This document shows, in pieces, positions 1 through 11,456 of a stretch of DNA of 64,000 nt; position 1 is the stretch's first letter, and each line of letters begins with the position of its first letter. The DNA comes from Smittia aterrima (taxonomy: Eukaryota > Arthropoda > Insecta > Diptera > Chironomidae): assembly GCA_033063855.1 (NCBI GenBank), contig CP093831.1:11222001-11286000 (forward strand), read 5' to 3'. The notes beneath the pieces are model-generated. The model was not told the DNA's origin, ran no database searches, and saw nothing but the letters and a program-made list of their open reading frames with translations. The position numbers were made by a program, and so were the translations under genes.

Positions 1-246
1 CGACGTTATATTTCTCAGTTCGCATAAGGAATCTGTGTCAGATATTCCATCAGAACTCTCTTTGTCTTGTTCCGATGAGCTCGCGAGACTGTCTAACGAC
101 GGAGACTTTATTAACTTGTTTGTTTCATTTGAAGGTTCGATTTGATCTAACTGTGGCTTTAGCCCATCGTAAAGCTTCAACCCATCGGGAGGGGTTGGAA
201 TAGAATCGTAGCACTTATACGAATTATGCAACTCAATATTGCTCAT
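1..246 (-). CDS. 5' part of an unknown acidic protein, cut by the window edge
   Basis: An open frame starts at the ATG at 246-244 and runs without a stop for 82 codons to the window edge. The ATG is preceded by AAAACC, a good insect translation context. The visible part is Ser/Asp/Glu-rich (SPSLDSLASSSEQDKESSD) with a proline patch near residue 17 (IPTPPDG) and no signal peptide or membrane segment. I recognise no family. It is on the same strand as the myosin and about 0.8 kb beyond its last visible exon. It is probably a separate gene because it opens with a clean start and resembles no part of a myosin tail, but a downstream alternative exon of the myosin cannot be excluded. Confidence 0.5.
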   Translation of the reverse strand, partial: MSNIELHNSYKCYDSIPTPPDGLKLYDGLKPQLDQIEPSNETNKLIKSPSLDSLASSSEQDKESSDGISDTDSLCELRNITS

Positions 247-1031
247 GGTTTTGGAAAGTCATTAAAACACTTTGCTAGCACAAAAATAATCAGCGACGAA
301 GTTTACGTAAAAGTTCATGAAACTTTTAGCTTCAGTGCTTCTTCGCTTTTTTATTTTTTTCGGTAATCACTGAAAATAATTCCGCAATCACTAGCGTATT
401 TCCAAAGAACGCAAGTCAGTCTTGCCAGCTGACGAGTCCGGTTAAACATTTAGCACACATTACAATCTTCGTAGTCTTTACTCTTTTCCTCACTTGATAT
501 GTAGTTTTAGTTTGAAACAGTAATTTTTTTAATGAGAAAAAACTTTCTTTCGCGCTATGGAGAGCGATCGATTTCACTATTAATTGGGATATGCGCTTTT
601 TACGTTGAAAAGACGTCACTGAGTGCAGTTAGAGTCTCTTGCAATTAAATTCAAAAGATTTTGAATTAAAACTTCAACGGAACTTGAGACGAGATATCGC
701 GACACATTTCTTGTCAAACTGTGTTTTCTGTTTGACTCAATCAAACCGATAAATCGAACTTTATCTCATTGAAAATTAGCAAATTGAAGTTGAACTAATT
801 CCACCGAAGCGATTGGAAAAACACGAGCGTTCGGCAAAGTGTTGCGCTACTGAATGATATTTTTCTTATTGAGAAATGCTTTTCTCTTTCCGTCTCTCAT
901 TTTCTCCGCTTGAAAGTAAGTTTTAAAGAAAAGCGGAGACGACTTTGCGCTCTATCGCGATCGACTCTCTTAAGAAAGCAAATTTGCTTAAATGCATTAA
1001 GCTAATTGGGCTAATAAAATATACAACTCAC
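247..1031. other. Non-coding stretch between myosin tail and the edge gene
   Basis: I searched the minus strand here for an SH3, MyTH4 or FERM exon that would continue the myosin and found none. It begins with the GTGAGT donor of the last myosin exon. Reading through that donor meets a TAG at 1013-1011 after six codons. A minus-strand AATAAA lies near 350. The 67-codon open frame at 416-619 looks random. Confidence 0.5.
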
Positions 1032-4000
1032 TTTTTTGAATTCATGCAAGAACGATTGCAGAAACGAGTGAAGCTGCGCAGCTTTCGATGAGTGGAGCAC
1101 GAAATGATTTCCGCTCCTTAGATTCACTTGTAAAGTTGCTGGTCGTGGCAAAGTAACCTTTTGAATAATCAAAGAAATTTAATGAAACAATGGAAAAGTC
1201 ATTTTAATTGAATTTCTTACGACGCTTTGCAGATCTTCGAACAAAATTGTTTTCGTCACGACGAGACTCTCATTTTCTTTTTGAGCTAAGAAAGCTCCGG
1301 TATGATGAACAGCTAAGACGGTCACGTCGGGATATTGTGGTGAACCGTTAACAGCAAACAATCGAGCGAAATACAACGGCCAAGTTCTCGCCATTTCAAT
1401 CAACTGACGTTTAACAACATTGCGGAGTGGAGTTGATGGATTTCCAAGACTAATTCCTTGATTACTGAGGAAGCTGATGGCTTGTCGCTTCTGTTCTTGC
1501 GAGATACGAAGACATGGACCCGCGAGGTCAGTTTGAATCTGTGCTGATAAGAGTTCAACACATTCTGGTGGACCGAGAGACTCGTTTGGTCTGAAGACTT
1601 CCTTCTTCACCCTCAACTTCCAAGGGACTTTTGAATTGTAAGTTAAACACGCGGATGGCGTTTTCAGCATCGGAGAAGCGAGAACAGGTTTCGGGATGTT
1701 TGATGTTGTGAAATCATCGATGATCATTTCATTGTCGTCATATTTCTCGCGATCCATTGGAGTCGTTGATGTTGAGCTCTTCCTGTCGCGATCTTTTTGT
1801 GAGAACATGTGATTTTTGAAAGTCGCTTTCTCAAACGCAGAATTCTTCTTGTCCCTTTCGGAATTTTTCGGATGATAGACGAGAAGACTCTCACGTTCTC
1901 GTTGGATCTGCGACATTTCGTTGTGTCGACTTTTGTCTCGTACGTTTGATTTGTAAGCTTCGTCTGTTGGCATAACAAATTTACTTAAGATCCGCTAATC
2001 AAATAGAAATCAATCAACGTACCATTCGATGGTGGGCCTTCGACTTCTGTTCGATCCCAAACTGAATCAGCAAAGTTTTCTCTTTCTCTTGATTGAGATC
2101 GTGACCGTTTACTAGCATCGTAAATCAAATCAAGTTGTTCAACCTCTGCACGTTCCCAAGAATCGTTGTAGGAAGATTTAATGCCGAAAGTGTCTTTGTC
2201 CATTCTCTGTACAAAAAGTGGAACTTTTTCCTTTGAGTGCTGCATTGGGGGAGCAGGAGGAATTGAGTTTGGAGGTCTTATAGGAGGCGGCGGCGCAGGG
2301 ATCTAAATAAAAATGAAATCGTAAGAAAGAATCTTTTTTTTTTAATAAAAAAGTTACTTACCGATGGCAAAGGCATGAAAGGTTTTTGTATCTTCGATGC
2401 TTCCATTCGTTGAATTTGATTTTTCACCGATAAAACGTTAGCTCCGAGTTGTTGTTCAAGCATCAGCTTACGAGCTTCGTCAAGTTTGACCGGTGGATTG
2501 TCGTTGACGAAATCTGATTTTGTGCTGTTCGTTGAACGAACTGAATGCCCTGACGTGACTTTTTCCAATCGCTGTCGCATCTCTGTGCTCAGTTTAAGCT
2601 TTCCAACAGCGTTCGACGTTGGTCGATCGGCCCCAATATCGAAACTTCTTTTTTGAACTCGGCTTTGCTGCGGAGCTTTGTTCAATGCTGGCTCTGACTT
2701 GAATCTTTCTTTAGATCTTTCAACATTATTATATTCCATTGATTCAAAGCTCTCCCACTCAGTTCCGTCTCTTGCTTCATCCATCGAGCCATTATTGTGT
2801 TGTGAGTGTTGTTGTGACTGCGGAGTCGTTTTTCTCTGATTCTGACGAAGTTTGAACGCAATGAAATTGTCAGCACTGTCGACATTGTCAGGTGGCGGCC
2901 AACGCCATTTACCAATTCTCACTGTCTTTGCTCTTCCTGTGAATGAAAAGCAATTAACAAACAAATTTGGAATGCGAATTAGGCTAATTACCATATGGAT
3001 CCATAAATGGACGTTGGAATGGGTCGCTCTCGACCAAAGGTGGAGGCATCGGGGGCTAAATATCAAAAAGTTAATTAAAAGTTTCAATTAAGAAAAGATC
3101 AAAACTCACAGGCGGTGGAGGAATCGAGTACACTCCATTTGATTCGTAATCATCTCTCTTGGTTCTCGTTATTTCCTTATGTTCAGAGATGAACTTGAAA
3201 TTATTTTTACTCTGCGCTGATGTTGGCGAAGACGTTTGATTCGTGGAACTCTTCTCTGCTTGCTGTGTATGAAGAAGAGTTTGCAAAGCTTCATTTTGCG
3301 CCATCAATTGCTGTTGAATTTTAATATTTTGTTCCATTGCTGATTCCAAAAAAGCTCTTTGCACTTGTTGCTGCTGATATGGCGCTGCTTCTGGATTGTT
3401 ACTGCCGCCTCCTTTAATCGCATCAGCAAGTACGCTGTTCTCAGCTAAATTGCGAATGCTCTCACTTAAAAATATCGGTTGGAAGAGGTCAGTGATATAA
3501 TCGTCGACTGAAGGCTCTTCATTTTGATTGTCGTCATCATCGTTTCCACCTTTAATTGCGCGACAAAGATAATTTACATCTTGAAGCATTGTCACGTCGT
3601 CATCCATGATTGGAGCCTCTGTGAACGTTTCTGGATCGTCTCCACGGATTGAAGCTGCTAACGATCTTGCGTCTGACAATTCATCCAAGTTTCCATCTAG
3701 GACGGGACTGAATAAATCGTCTAAGAACTGATCAACATCACTTGCTTGCGATGGCACGCGCACTCGTCTTACGTGACTCGCTAAACTTGGAGTCTCAGAT
3801 GTGTCCGACATTCCGGATGATCTCACAAGCATGTCAGGTCGATCCATATACTTTTGAGAGTGAATGCTGCTTGTTCTCTTTCCGATGTATGGCGGTTTAG
3901 AGACTCGTGGAGCTGGTTGCTGTTTAATTGGAACCAAGCGCTCAGCAGAATGATAACGATCATTCAAGCGACTTCCCGAGAGTCCCAAGTCATTTAACGG

Positions 4001-7000
4001 TTGTTTAATTTCTCTAACTTCTGGTTGAGGCGGCGGAGCTTCGCTGTCTGAATTCATCAAATCATCGAGTGACCTCGAACGTGACTTTTCAATTTCAAAG
4101 TAACGATCATTCAAAGCAGAACTTCGTGAGAGTAAATCAATCGAAGTTTTTCGATGCATCATTGGAGCATCACTTCTCATATATTCGACACTTATTTCTT
4201 CGCGTTCAGTTTTTTCAATCTTCACTTTTGTTTGTTGGGGCGGCGCTGGCGGAGGCGCTTGAGGTCTTTTCAAAGGCTCAATGTCCATTGGGGAATTGTG
4301 AGTTCTTTGAGAGAGTTTTGATGGAGTTTGCGCATTCTTCCGATAAGCTCGAAGTGAATCATTTGGAGGTGCTGGGAACGCAGGGCAGAGTTCCTTCTCG
4401 CCAATCAAATCTAAGACGTAATCTAGACCGCAAGTGTCTGTAACTGAATTGGTATCGTCAAGAACAATTGTCCATCCTTTGTTCTGGAATCCTGGAATCA
4501 TTGCAAGGCTCAAACTTGCAGCTTCTTCGCAAGTTGTCCAAGCATCAATTGCAACAGTTTGTTGAGAGCCATCGGGCAATGTCAAACCCAATGCGACGTC
4601 GGATTGTTTCGCTGCTCTCCACTCTAAGTAAGTTGGTGGATAATTACGAACTGATTGATAATTGCCACGAAGCAATTTCTTTAGTAAAAGTTCTCTCTGC
4701 GATGGTGGAGCGTTGTCCTTGATAAATTTCATTAAATATTTGTTCAATGCTGCGCTTGGCTGGAAACATGACAAGCAATGAGAAATCAATTGCCAAATTC
4801 GAGTTGACTGCTGTTCATCAACTCCGTAAACTTGGTTACACAATTGCACGAGGATTTCATCTCGAAGACTTCTGCTTGTTAATCCTTTGTTCACAATATA
4901 ATCTGCGAGGATTTTATCTTTGTTTGCGTCCAATGACGAATCTCCCATCCATCTCAAGATGAGTTTGAAGATCGACAAAGAATCTTGATAATCTTTGTCT
5001 TTCGCAGCACTTCGACTCAAAAATGGAGCAGAGATTGGATCTTTCCTTGGATTCAACTGAACGCCATTACAATAAACTGAACTGAACTTTCCAAATGAGA
5101 ATTGATCCAAATCAGATGGAACCTCTGAAGCGATTGGTGGACCTGGGACTGTTCCCACGACTTTAACGAGATTTCTGTCGCCATGGATTTGATTCCATCC
5201 GTCGATTTTCGTGAAGATGAATGCCAGCTCAGCAGGGACATCCAAATGAAGAACTGAAGAGTTTCTATCTGTTCCCTGAGTCTTCTGAACTCGATGAACA
5301 ACACTTCGTTCCATTTTGCTGTGTTCAATTTCACGACGCTTGAGCTCATGCTTGATTCGCGCGTATCGTTGACGTTCCTTTCTTCCCCTGTAAAGAGCTT
5401 GAGTTTTGACGATTCCGTTCTTAAGCTTTTGGTAACGTTTCCTTTCCCGATAGCCTCGGTAGACTTTCTGAACAATGGTTGCACTTTCTTGACGACGTTG
5501 AGACTTCCTTTCCAATAAAGTTTTTCGAACTTTTCTTTGAATCGTTGTTGCAGCTTTGTGAAGTCTTTCGTTTCGTCCGAATTCGAGTTTACGATGCAAG
5601 GATTCACGCAAAAAGACTCGAGTGGCTCCAAGTTGGAAATCGTGCTCGTTGAGGGATGAGAATGTATCCAAAACCATGCGACAGAGATCTCTGTAAGGAG
5701 TTCCACGTGGAATTGGTTGCTTCAAGAGATGTCGATACCTCTCAACGAAATGTTGGAATCGCAATCTCACGGGATAGCCGACTTTCCTTATCTTAGCCGT
5801 TGATAAGATTCCTAAGCATCTCACTTGCTTCATCAGACAAGACATGTCGACTTTTCTTGCTTGTTTATCTTCGTTTGGTTTCACGCATCTGACAAACCAA
5901 GGATTGCATTTGCTCATTGACGTCAAGAGTTGTTGCAAAGAATCAGAGAAACGTGCCGAGACTGTCGGAGCTCGAGGTTTCATGGTCACAAATCGACCAT
6001 TTGAGTTTCGTGGTAAACTTTTTCCTTCACGTTGCGCTCTGAGTTGCTTCGACATGTCTTGAACAATCGGCAATGAAGAGCTTTCAAGCAATTCCAAAAC
6101 TTCAGGTCTCAAGGCGTCTCGATTCTTTTCCAAAAATCCTTCAACGTTGTACCAAACTAAACCCGCTGAGAAGTGAGTTATCCCGAACTCGTTGCTTCCG
6201 ATTCTTGGTCGACTGTAAAGCTCATTGAGAGCGTGATTGTAATGACATTTCTCTAAGAATGAGACGTCCGATGCTCGAGGGAAATTTGATTCGTCATCTG
6301 AAAATTTATTTATAAAATATTTTTATGAAAACGATGAAATTTTGTTAACTCACCAAGCAAATGGAAGATTCCGACAGGTTTTTTTGCCATCAAATGAATG
6401 ATAGGCATGTTGTCTTCCCATTCCTGGGGCTCCCACTCTAATCGTTCCTTTGCGTATTCAGCTTGCTCAAGTTTGAAAACATGTTTGTTGAAGAAAAGCT
6501 GAAGACTCTCGTTCGCGTAGTTAATGCAAAGCTGTTCGAAAGAGTTTTCCTCAAGTGACTCGAATCCGAAAATATCGAGAATTGACATTCGGTGGGCATC
6601 GTGTGTACCTCCTTTGTGAATAATTGAGTTGATTCTGGAGACGAGCCAGGTGAATAATCCAGAATAAATTGCTTTGGCGAAAGCGTCACGTGCATCCAAA
6701 GCTTGGTCGATAGTTAAAGGCGAGTAAAGAAGTTCATTTCTCGTTTCTGTGAGTCTCGTTTTGAGAGAACGAATCAGACCTTCCGAAGATATGTCTAACA
6801 AATGACTCGCCCATTTACATTCCGCTCCTTCACTTCCAAGCTCAACGCCTTCCATATTGTTTCGCAATTGCTTGCGATGAAAGTAAACATTTCCAAGATG
6901 AAGAACTGAAGCCAAAACACGAATGATTCCTTCACGTTCGACCTCAGAAAATCCAAGAACTTGCATAGCTCCTTGAAGTGAACTCCACTCTTTGCAACTT

Positions 7001-8162
7001 CCATTAGGTGAACAATCCGATCCACCTTGATTTAGATAGAAATATTTATCAGCTTGAAGCAATCCATACTTCGTCTTCTCTGCTTCGTTCAGTCCGCTCA
7101 GAAGTTCATAGAAAATATGATAATTTCGTTCTTCACGTGACTGCGTCACAATGCGAGACTTTTCCAATAGATATGGAGTGATCTTCGCTCCAATTATGGC
7201 ACCAGATTTGAAATAAACTTCCAAGTATTTTCCAAATCTTGAACTGTTGTCGTTCTTCAAAGTTTTCGCATTTCCGAATGATTCAAGAAGTGGCGAGGCT
7301 TCCAAAATCTGTTCAGTTATTTTGTTGGAAGTCAATCGACCACTCGGAACTATGGCAGCCAAATATTGCATGATCAATTTGTTGGCTTCTGTCTTTCCGC
7401 TTCCCGATTCGCCACTTACGACGATTGCTTGATTTTGCTTTTGATTGACGAGAGCAGAGTAAGCGGATTGACCAATTGCGAAGAGATGTGGTGGAAGTTG
7501 TCCTAAAAATTTACTTTTTTTTAGCCACAACTTGAGTTGATTGAGAGAAACTCTTACCGAGAACTGTCCCTGCATATTTCTTTGCCATCTCAAGTCCATA
7601 CAAATCAGGATGCATCATGTATGGATTAATAGAAATCAAGATAGACCCGATGTACGTGTAGAATTGTGAGATGTCATAACGCGAGCGAAGGTTCCACAAA
7701 ACCGAAGCTTCATGCAAATCTTCAAGCTTAGTCAAGTCATCGACTCCCCCAAGTCCATGATGTTCTCGTAAGCACAAGTTTCCTTCATCTTTTGCCAGAG
7801 TAAATGTTTGACTCTAAGAAAATGAAATTAGCTTCATGAATTGTGCAAAAAAAAATTGTGATAAAAATTGCAACGACCATCGAGAATCTCATAACTGTAA
7901 ATCCAATATGCACGAGCCATGAGACTTGCAACCATTATCACATGTTTTCTATATTCTCCGTTCAAATCGAAACCGCATTCCTAAACGGAACCTGTTCGTC
8001 AAAAATTCGTTTGGCCCAATTTACCTTTCCGTCAATCGTGGCAGCAATTATGATGATTTGAGCTGCATCGTGCACTTCTTGAACTTCCCCTGGCAAAGGA
8101 AATCCAATTCCTGGCTCAAACCAAACCAAGTCCCCTGGCTTGAAATCGTGTGCTTCTTCCAT
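1032..8162 (-). CDS. Myo10A: Class XV unconventional myosin (Sisyphus/Myo10A type), 3' end missing
   Basis: Actin motor of the MyTH4-FERM class, which in family members carries cargo along filopodia and actin bundles. Nine coding exons: 8025-8162, 7558-7813, 7502-6354, 6297-3110, 3055-2992, 2936-2362, 2302-2023, 1963-1221, 1157-1032. They join in frame to 2,173 codons. Visible features: P-loop GESGSGKT at residues 162-169, switch I NDNSSRFGKY, switch II DIFGFE, actin-binding FVRCVKPN, three IQ-like repeats near 760-835, a MyTH4 domain near 900-1080 followed by a FERM-like part, a long Pro/Ser-rich linker with KWRWPPP, then the pre-SH3 FERM lobe that starts VPWKLRVKKEVF. Family members continue with SH3, MyTH4 and FERM; these are not present before the next start codon on this strand. 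An acceptor at 8178 shows an upstream non-coding exon. Motor identity is secure; completeness is not. Confidence 0.9.
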
Positions 8163-9765
8163 TCTTGTTTTTCAAATCTGCAAGTTTAATTAAATGTTAA
8201 AGATGACATAATGCGCCGACGACAGCAAACGCAGAAGAATTTCAGATACGATGAGAGAAACAAAAAAAAAACAGCAGACAAATGTGTTTTCAATCAATTT
8301 CGCAAAAATAAACTTTTCAGAGTCTGAAATTCAGACACACGACGATCATTGAAATCGTTTGTTTTCACAATAGAACTTTTGATTGGTGGGAATTGTTTTT
8401 CTTTTTGATTTTTATCAACTCACTAAATAGACGATTACAAGACTTTTACACGAACATGCTTTCTATTCGTCTAACGGCAATAAATACCGAAAATATATTA
8501 GTTGTAATTCGATGGACTCGAGGAGTGTCTCTTTGACGAGAAAATGTTTATGTTAATATGCGAAGAAAAAAAAATCATTTCTTTACACTCACAAATATTT
8601 CTGTTCTTTTCTTTGCGCTTTTTCTTTTCAGAGGCCAGAAACTGTAAAAGCAGTAACTGGTTTTCAAACCCAATTTTTTTTTTCTGTCACGTCACACATT
8701 GCAATGCGGGGTATTTTCAAATGTTTTCACCTTCGATCTAAAGTTATTCTTATCAATTTGTGCAATTGTTAGAGCTTACATTGATTACAAGTTTAACATT
8801 ACTCAAAATGGCCGTGAGTACTGCGAGGCTTTCAGCATAAATTCCAATGAAATCGCAATTTTTTTCAAGAGAAAATATTTTTTCTTTCTTTGAGATATTT
8901 CACTTGAATTCTTCAAGAAGAACTTAAAGTTCTTGAGTCACAATCTCACTCAATAACAATATTTTCAATAAAGTTATTGTTTTCAATTTAAAAGTCCATT
9001 AACAATCACTTTAATTCACCAGTACAACTATTTGATATCCAAAAGGTTTAAGCGATCCGGTGAGACTGAAATATTTTCTTAAGATCGACTTCTCTTTTCA
9101 TGAATGAACGAATGTGTTAGAAGATTACTCAACCAACTTTGCAGGTGTGTTTGTTGAACCTGTGTGTTGTTGTTTACAGATGATTCTGCCGACTCTCGAT
9201 TTGATAAAAAAAAAAAAAAAATTACGAAATTTTTGATGAGAGGGAAATGATTTGATGTATCGCGAATTTTTATTTCATATCTTTGCTGAATTTTTAATTA
9301 TTTTAAAATTTATGAATTTTTCATTGTGATTTGTGCAAAAAAATATTTGAAGGTAATAAATAGAAAAAATATGTTTTACGTGTGCATTGTAGCTGAAGCT
9401 TGGGGTTTTGTTTATATAAAATATAAGATTAATCATTGTATGATTGATTAGCGAGAATTCACGTTTTCTGATATTCACGTTTAACGATTTAAAGGTTTTT
9501 GAATTCCATGCTGGCATGTTTTTATGTTTCGTTATTTAAGTAAATTTGGCTGCTAATTAATGCATTCAATCAGAGCAAATCCTAATTAATTCTAAAGATA
9601 ACTTAATATTAGTAGATTTAATTAAGAAAAATATTTTTTCAAGTCATTTTCGTTCAGTAATTTTCCCCTCAAACGACTACAGCGCCACCGTAACTTAAAC
9701 AAACTATTTTTACAGCCGGTTTAAATTGAATATCTCGATAATTAAGTAGAAATCATTGCACAAAC
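8163..9765. other. Myosin 5' leader intron and shared upstream region with SmD3
   Basis: On the minus strand 8163-8177 is untranslated leader bounded by a CTTGCAG acceptor, so at least one further leader exon lies upstream. The remainder is AT-rich with no convincing coding sequence on either strand. The 80-codon minus frame at 9275-9517 has no family features. The promoters of the myosin (minus) and SmD3 (plus) must lie here. Confidence 0.5.
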
Positions 9766-10347
9766 ATGTCTATCGGTGTTCCAATCAAAGTCCTGCATGA
9801 GGCGGAGGGTCACATTATCACTTGCGAGACGATGTAAGTAGAAAAGCCGCGAATTTAATTCATGACAACAAACATCACATTTTACAGCAAAATAATGTAA
9901 ATTCATTTTCCTTTTTAGAACGGGTGAAGTTTATCGAGGAAAACTTATCGAAGCTGAGGACAACATGAATTGCCAAATGAATCAAATCACAGTGACTTAC
10001 CGTGACGGCAGAATGGCTTCATTGGAAAACGTTTACATTCGTGGCTCGAAAATAAGATTCCTGATTCTGCCCGACATGCTAAAGAATGCTCCGATGTTTA
10101 AAAACAAAGCGGGGAACAAATCGGGGACGGCTGGAAGAGGAAAATCTGCTATACTACGAGCTCAAGGTAAGTTGATGATTTCCTGAAAGTGATTCGGTGT
10201 CTAATCGAATAAATCATTTTAGCGGCTCGAGGAAGAGGCAGATCACAACAAGGAGGTCCTGGCGGATCTAAAGGTGGTCCTGGTGGTTCAAAAGCGCCTT
10301 GGCAAGGGGGTGCGCCATCGACAGGAAGAGGACGAGGAGGAGTTTAA
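9766..10347 (+). CDS. SmD3: Small nuclear ribonucleoprotein SmD3
   Basis: Core Sm protein of the U1, U2, U4 and U5 snRNPs; it forms part of the heptameric ring on the Sm site of the RNA. Three exons, 9766-9833, 9919-10166 and 10223-10347, give 146 residues. The protein starts MSIGVPIKVLHEAEGHI, carries the Sm1 motif (EVYRGKLIEAEDNMNC) and Sm2 motif (YIRGSKIRFLILPDML), and ends in a Gly/Arg tail (AARGRGR and TGRGRGG), the usual site of symmetric arginine dimethylation. Length and order match the family (human SmD3 is 126 residues); the tail here has an extra Gly-Ser/Gly-Gly-rich repeat. Splice junctions fall in Q-A-A-R and T-I-T-G-E. An AATAAA signal follows the stop by 59 nt. Confidence 0.97.
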
Positions 10348-10405
10348 TGAAATCATTACAAGCTAATCCACTCTTCTCTTTTCCATAATGTATTCTCACT
10401 GGAAT

Positions 10406-10411
10406 AATAAA
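10406..10411 (+). terminator. Polyadenylation signal AATAAA of SmD3
   Basis: Canonical hexamer 59 nt after the SmD3 stop; a second AATAAA-like site follows closely at about 10430. Confidence 0.7.
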
Positions 10412-11456
10412 CTTTAAAATCATAATGAATAAAAGTCGGTTTGAAATAAAAACCCAATATTATTTTGCTTTATTAGGATTCTCGCTCTACAGATTTCGTG
10501 TGATAATAAAATTCGTGTGAATAATCTTTGGCCGCATGATGAGCCTGTTAGCGCTTGTTTTTTTTAAGAAATAAGTTGCGTTTTAGTTGTTTAAGGTCTT
10601 TATCGAAATGACAAGTTTTAGTTCACAGTAAATTGTAGTTCACGTTGCACCGAACAACAAATTCTCTATAACAAAGTTCAATGCCATGAAATAGATTTCC
10701 AAAGGTTGGTGAATAACACTCAGATATAAACATTTAAGATTTATGTTCTCAAATTACGAAAAGAAAGTTAAAGTCGGGTCACCTCTGCTTTTCGTAATTC
10801 GCCAACAACATTTAATCGCCTTTCAATACCTTAGACTCTTAGTGATGCTTTTCCACTTTATTTTGTATTTAAAGGAGATTGACGCAAGCTTAAGAGATTG
10901 AAGCTTTTTTTTTGAGATTATTTGTAGCTTCGTGGAGTTGTGGCAAAAAGTTTCTAGAAAAAATCTTCATTGGCAAAATGCAAAAGTTCATTTCTATCAA
11001 TATCATTAATCTCTATGATCATTTTGAATTATTAGTGCGCGGCTTACTATTATGCGTCTCGATCAGTGAAAAATGTCAACAAATTAGTAAACTTTCTGAC
11101 AATTGATTTATTAAGAGTTGAGATTTCGCAATTTAATTTAACTTGACTTGCTTTAATTGAAATAAAAGTTCGTCGTCTTAAAAAATGTTTTATCATTAAA
11201 GCATTTGTGATTGCAAAAGTGAATTGAGGATGAGGTTGATCTGTGTTATTAAAAATGCAAAAAACATTTGGCAATTGTTTTAAAAAATTTGGCGCTGAAC
11301 TCTCGCGGGTTGACACTCGTTGACATACACCGGGAAAAAGTTTAAGAGTAATTATTCAAATGTGTGATATTCATATCTGGGAGAATATTTTGTTTGCTTG
11401 TGGAAAAGGGATCGAGATTACAAGATTTCGGACTCTTTCCAACGAATTTTCTCATG
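10412..11456. other. Intergenic; 3' flank of SmD3 and of the p140Cap homologue
   Basis: No coding sequence seen. The right part should be the 3' untranslated region of the minus-strand p140Cap homologue. The short open frames at 10912-11106 and 11050-11316 have no features and overlap each other on opposite strands. Confidence 0.5.
11107..11112 (-). terminator. Candidate polyadenylation signal of the p140Cap homologue
   Basis: AATAAA on the minus strand about 345 nt after the stop codon at 11457. It is the first such hexamer downstream of the stop. Confidence 0.4.

Noticed and set aside
5053..5706. Minus-strand open frame of 217 codons in another frame of the myosin
   Set aside because: Shadow of the myosin exon 6297-3110, which carries the IQ and MyTH4 regions in its own frame.
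10530..10600. ATGATGA box resembling a C/D snoRNA C box
   Set aside because: No CTGA D box at a suitable distance and no flanking terminal stem.
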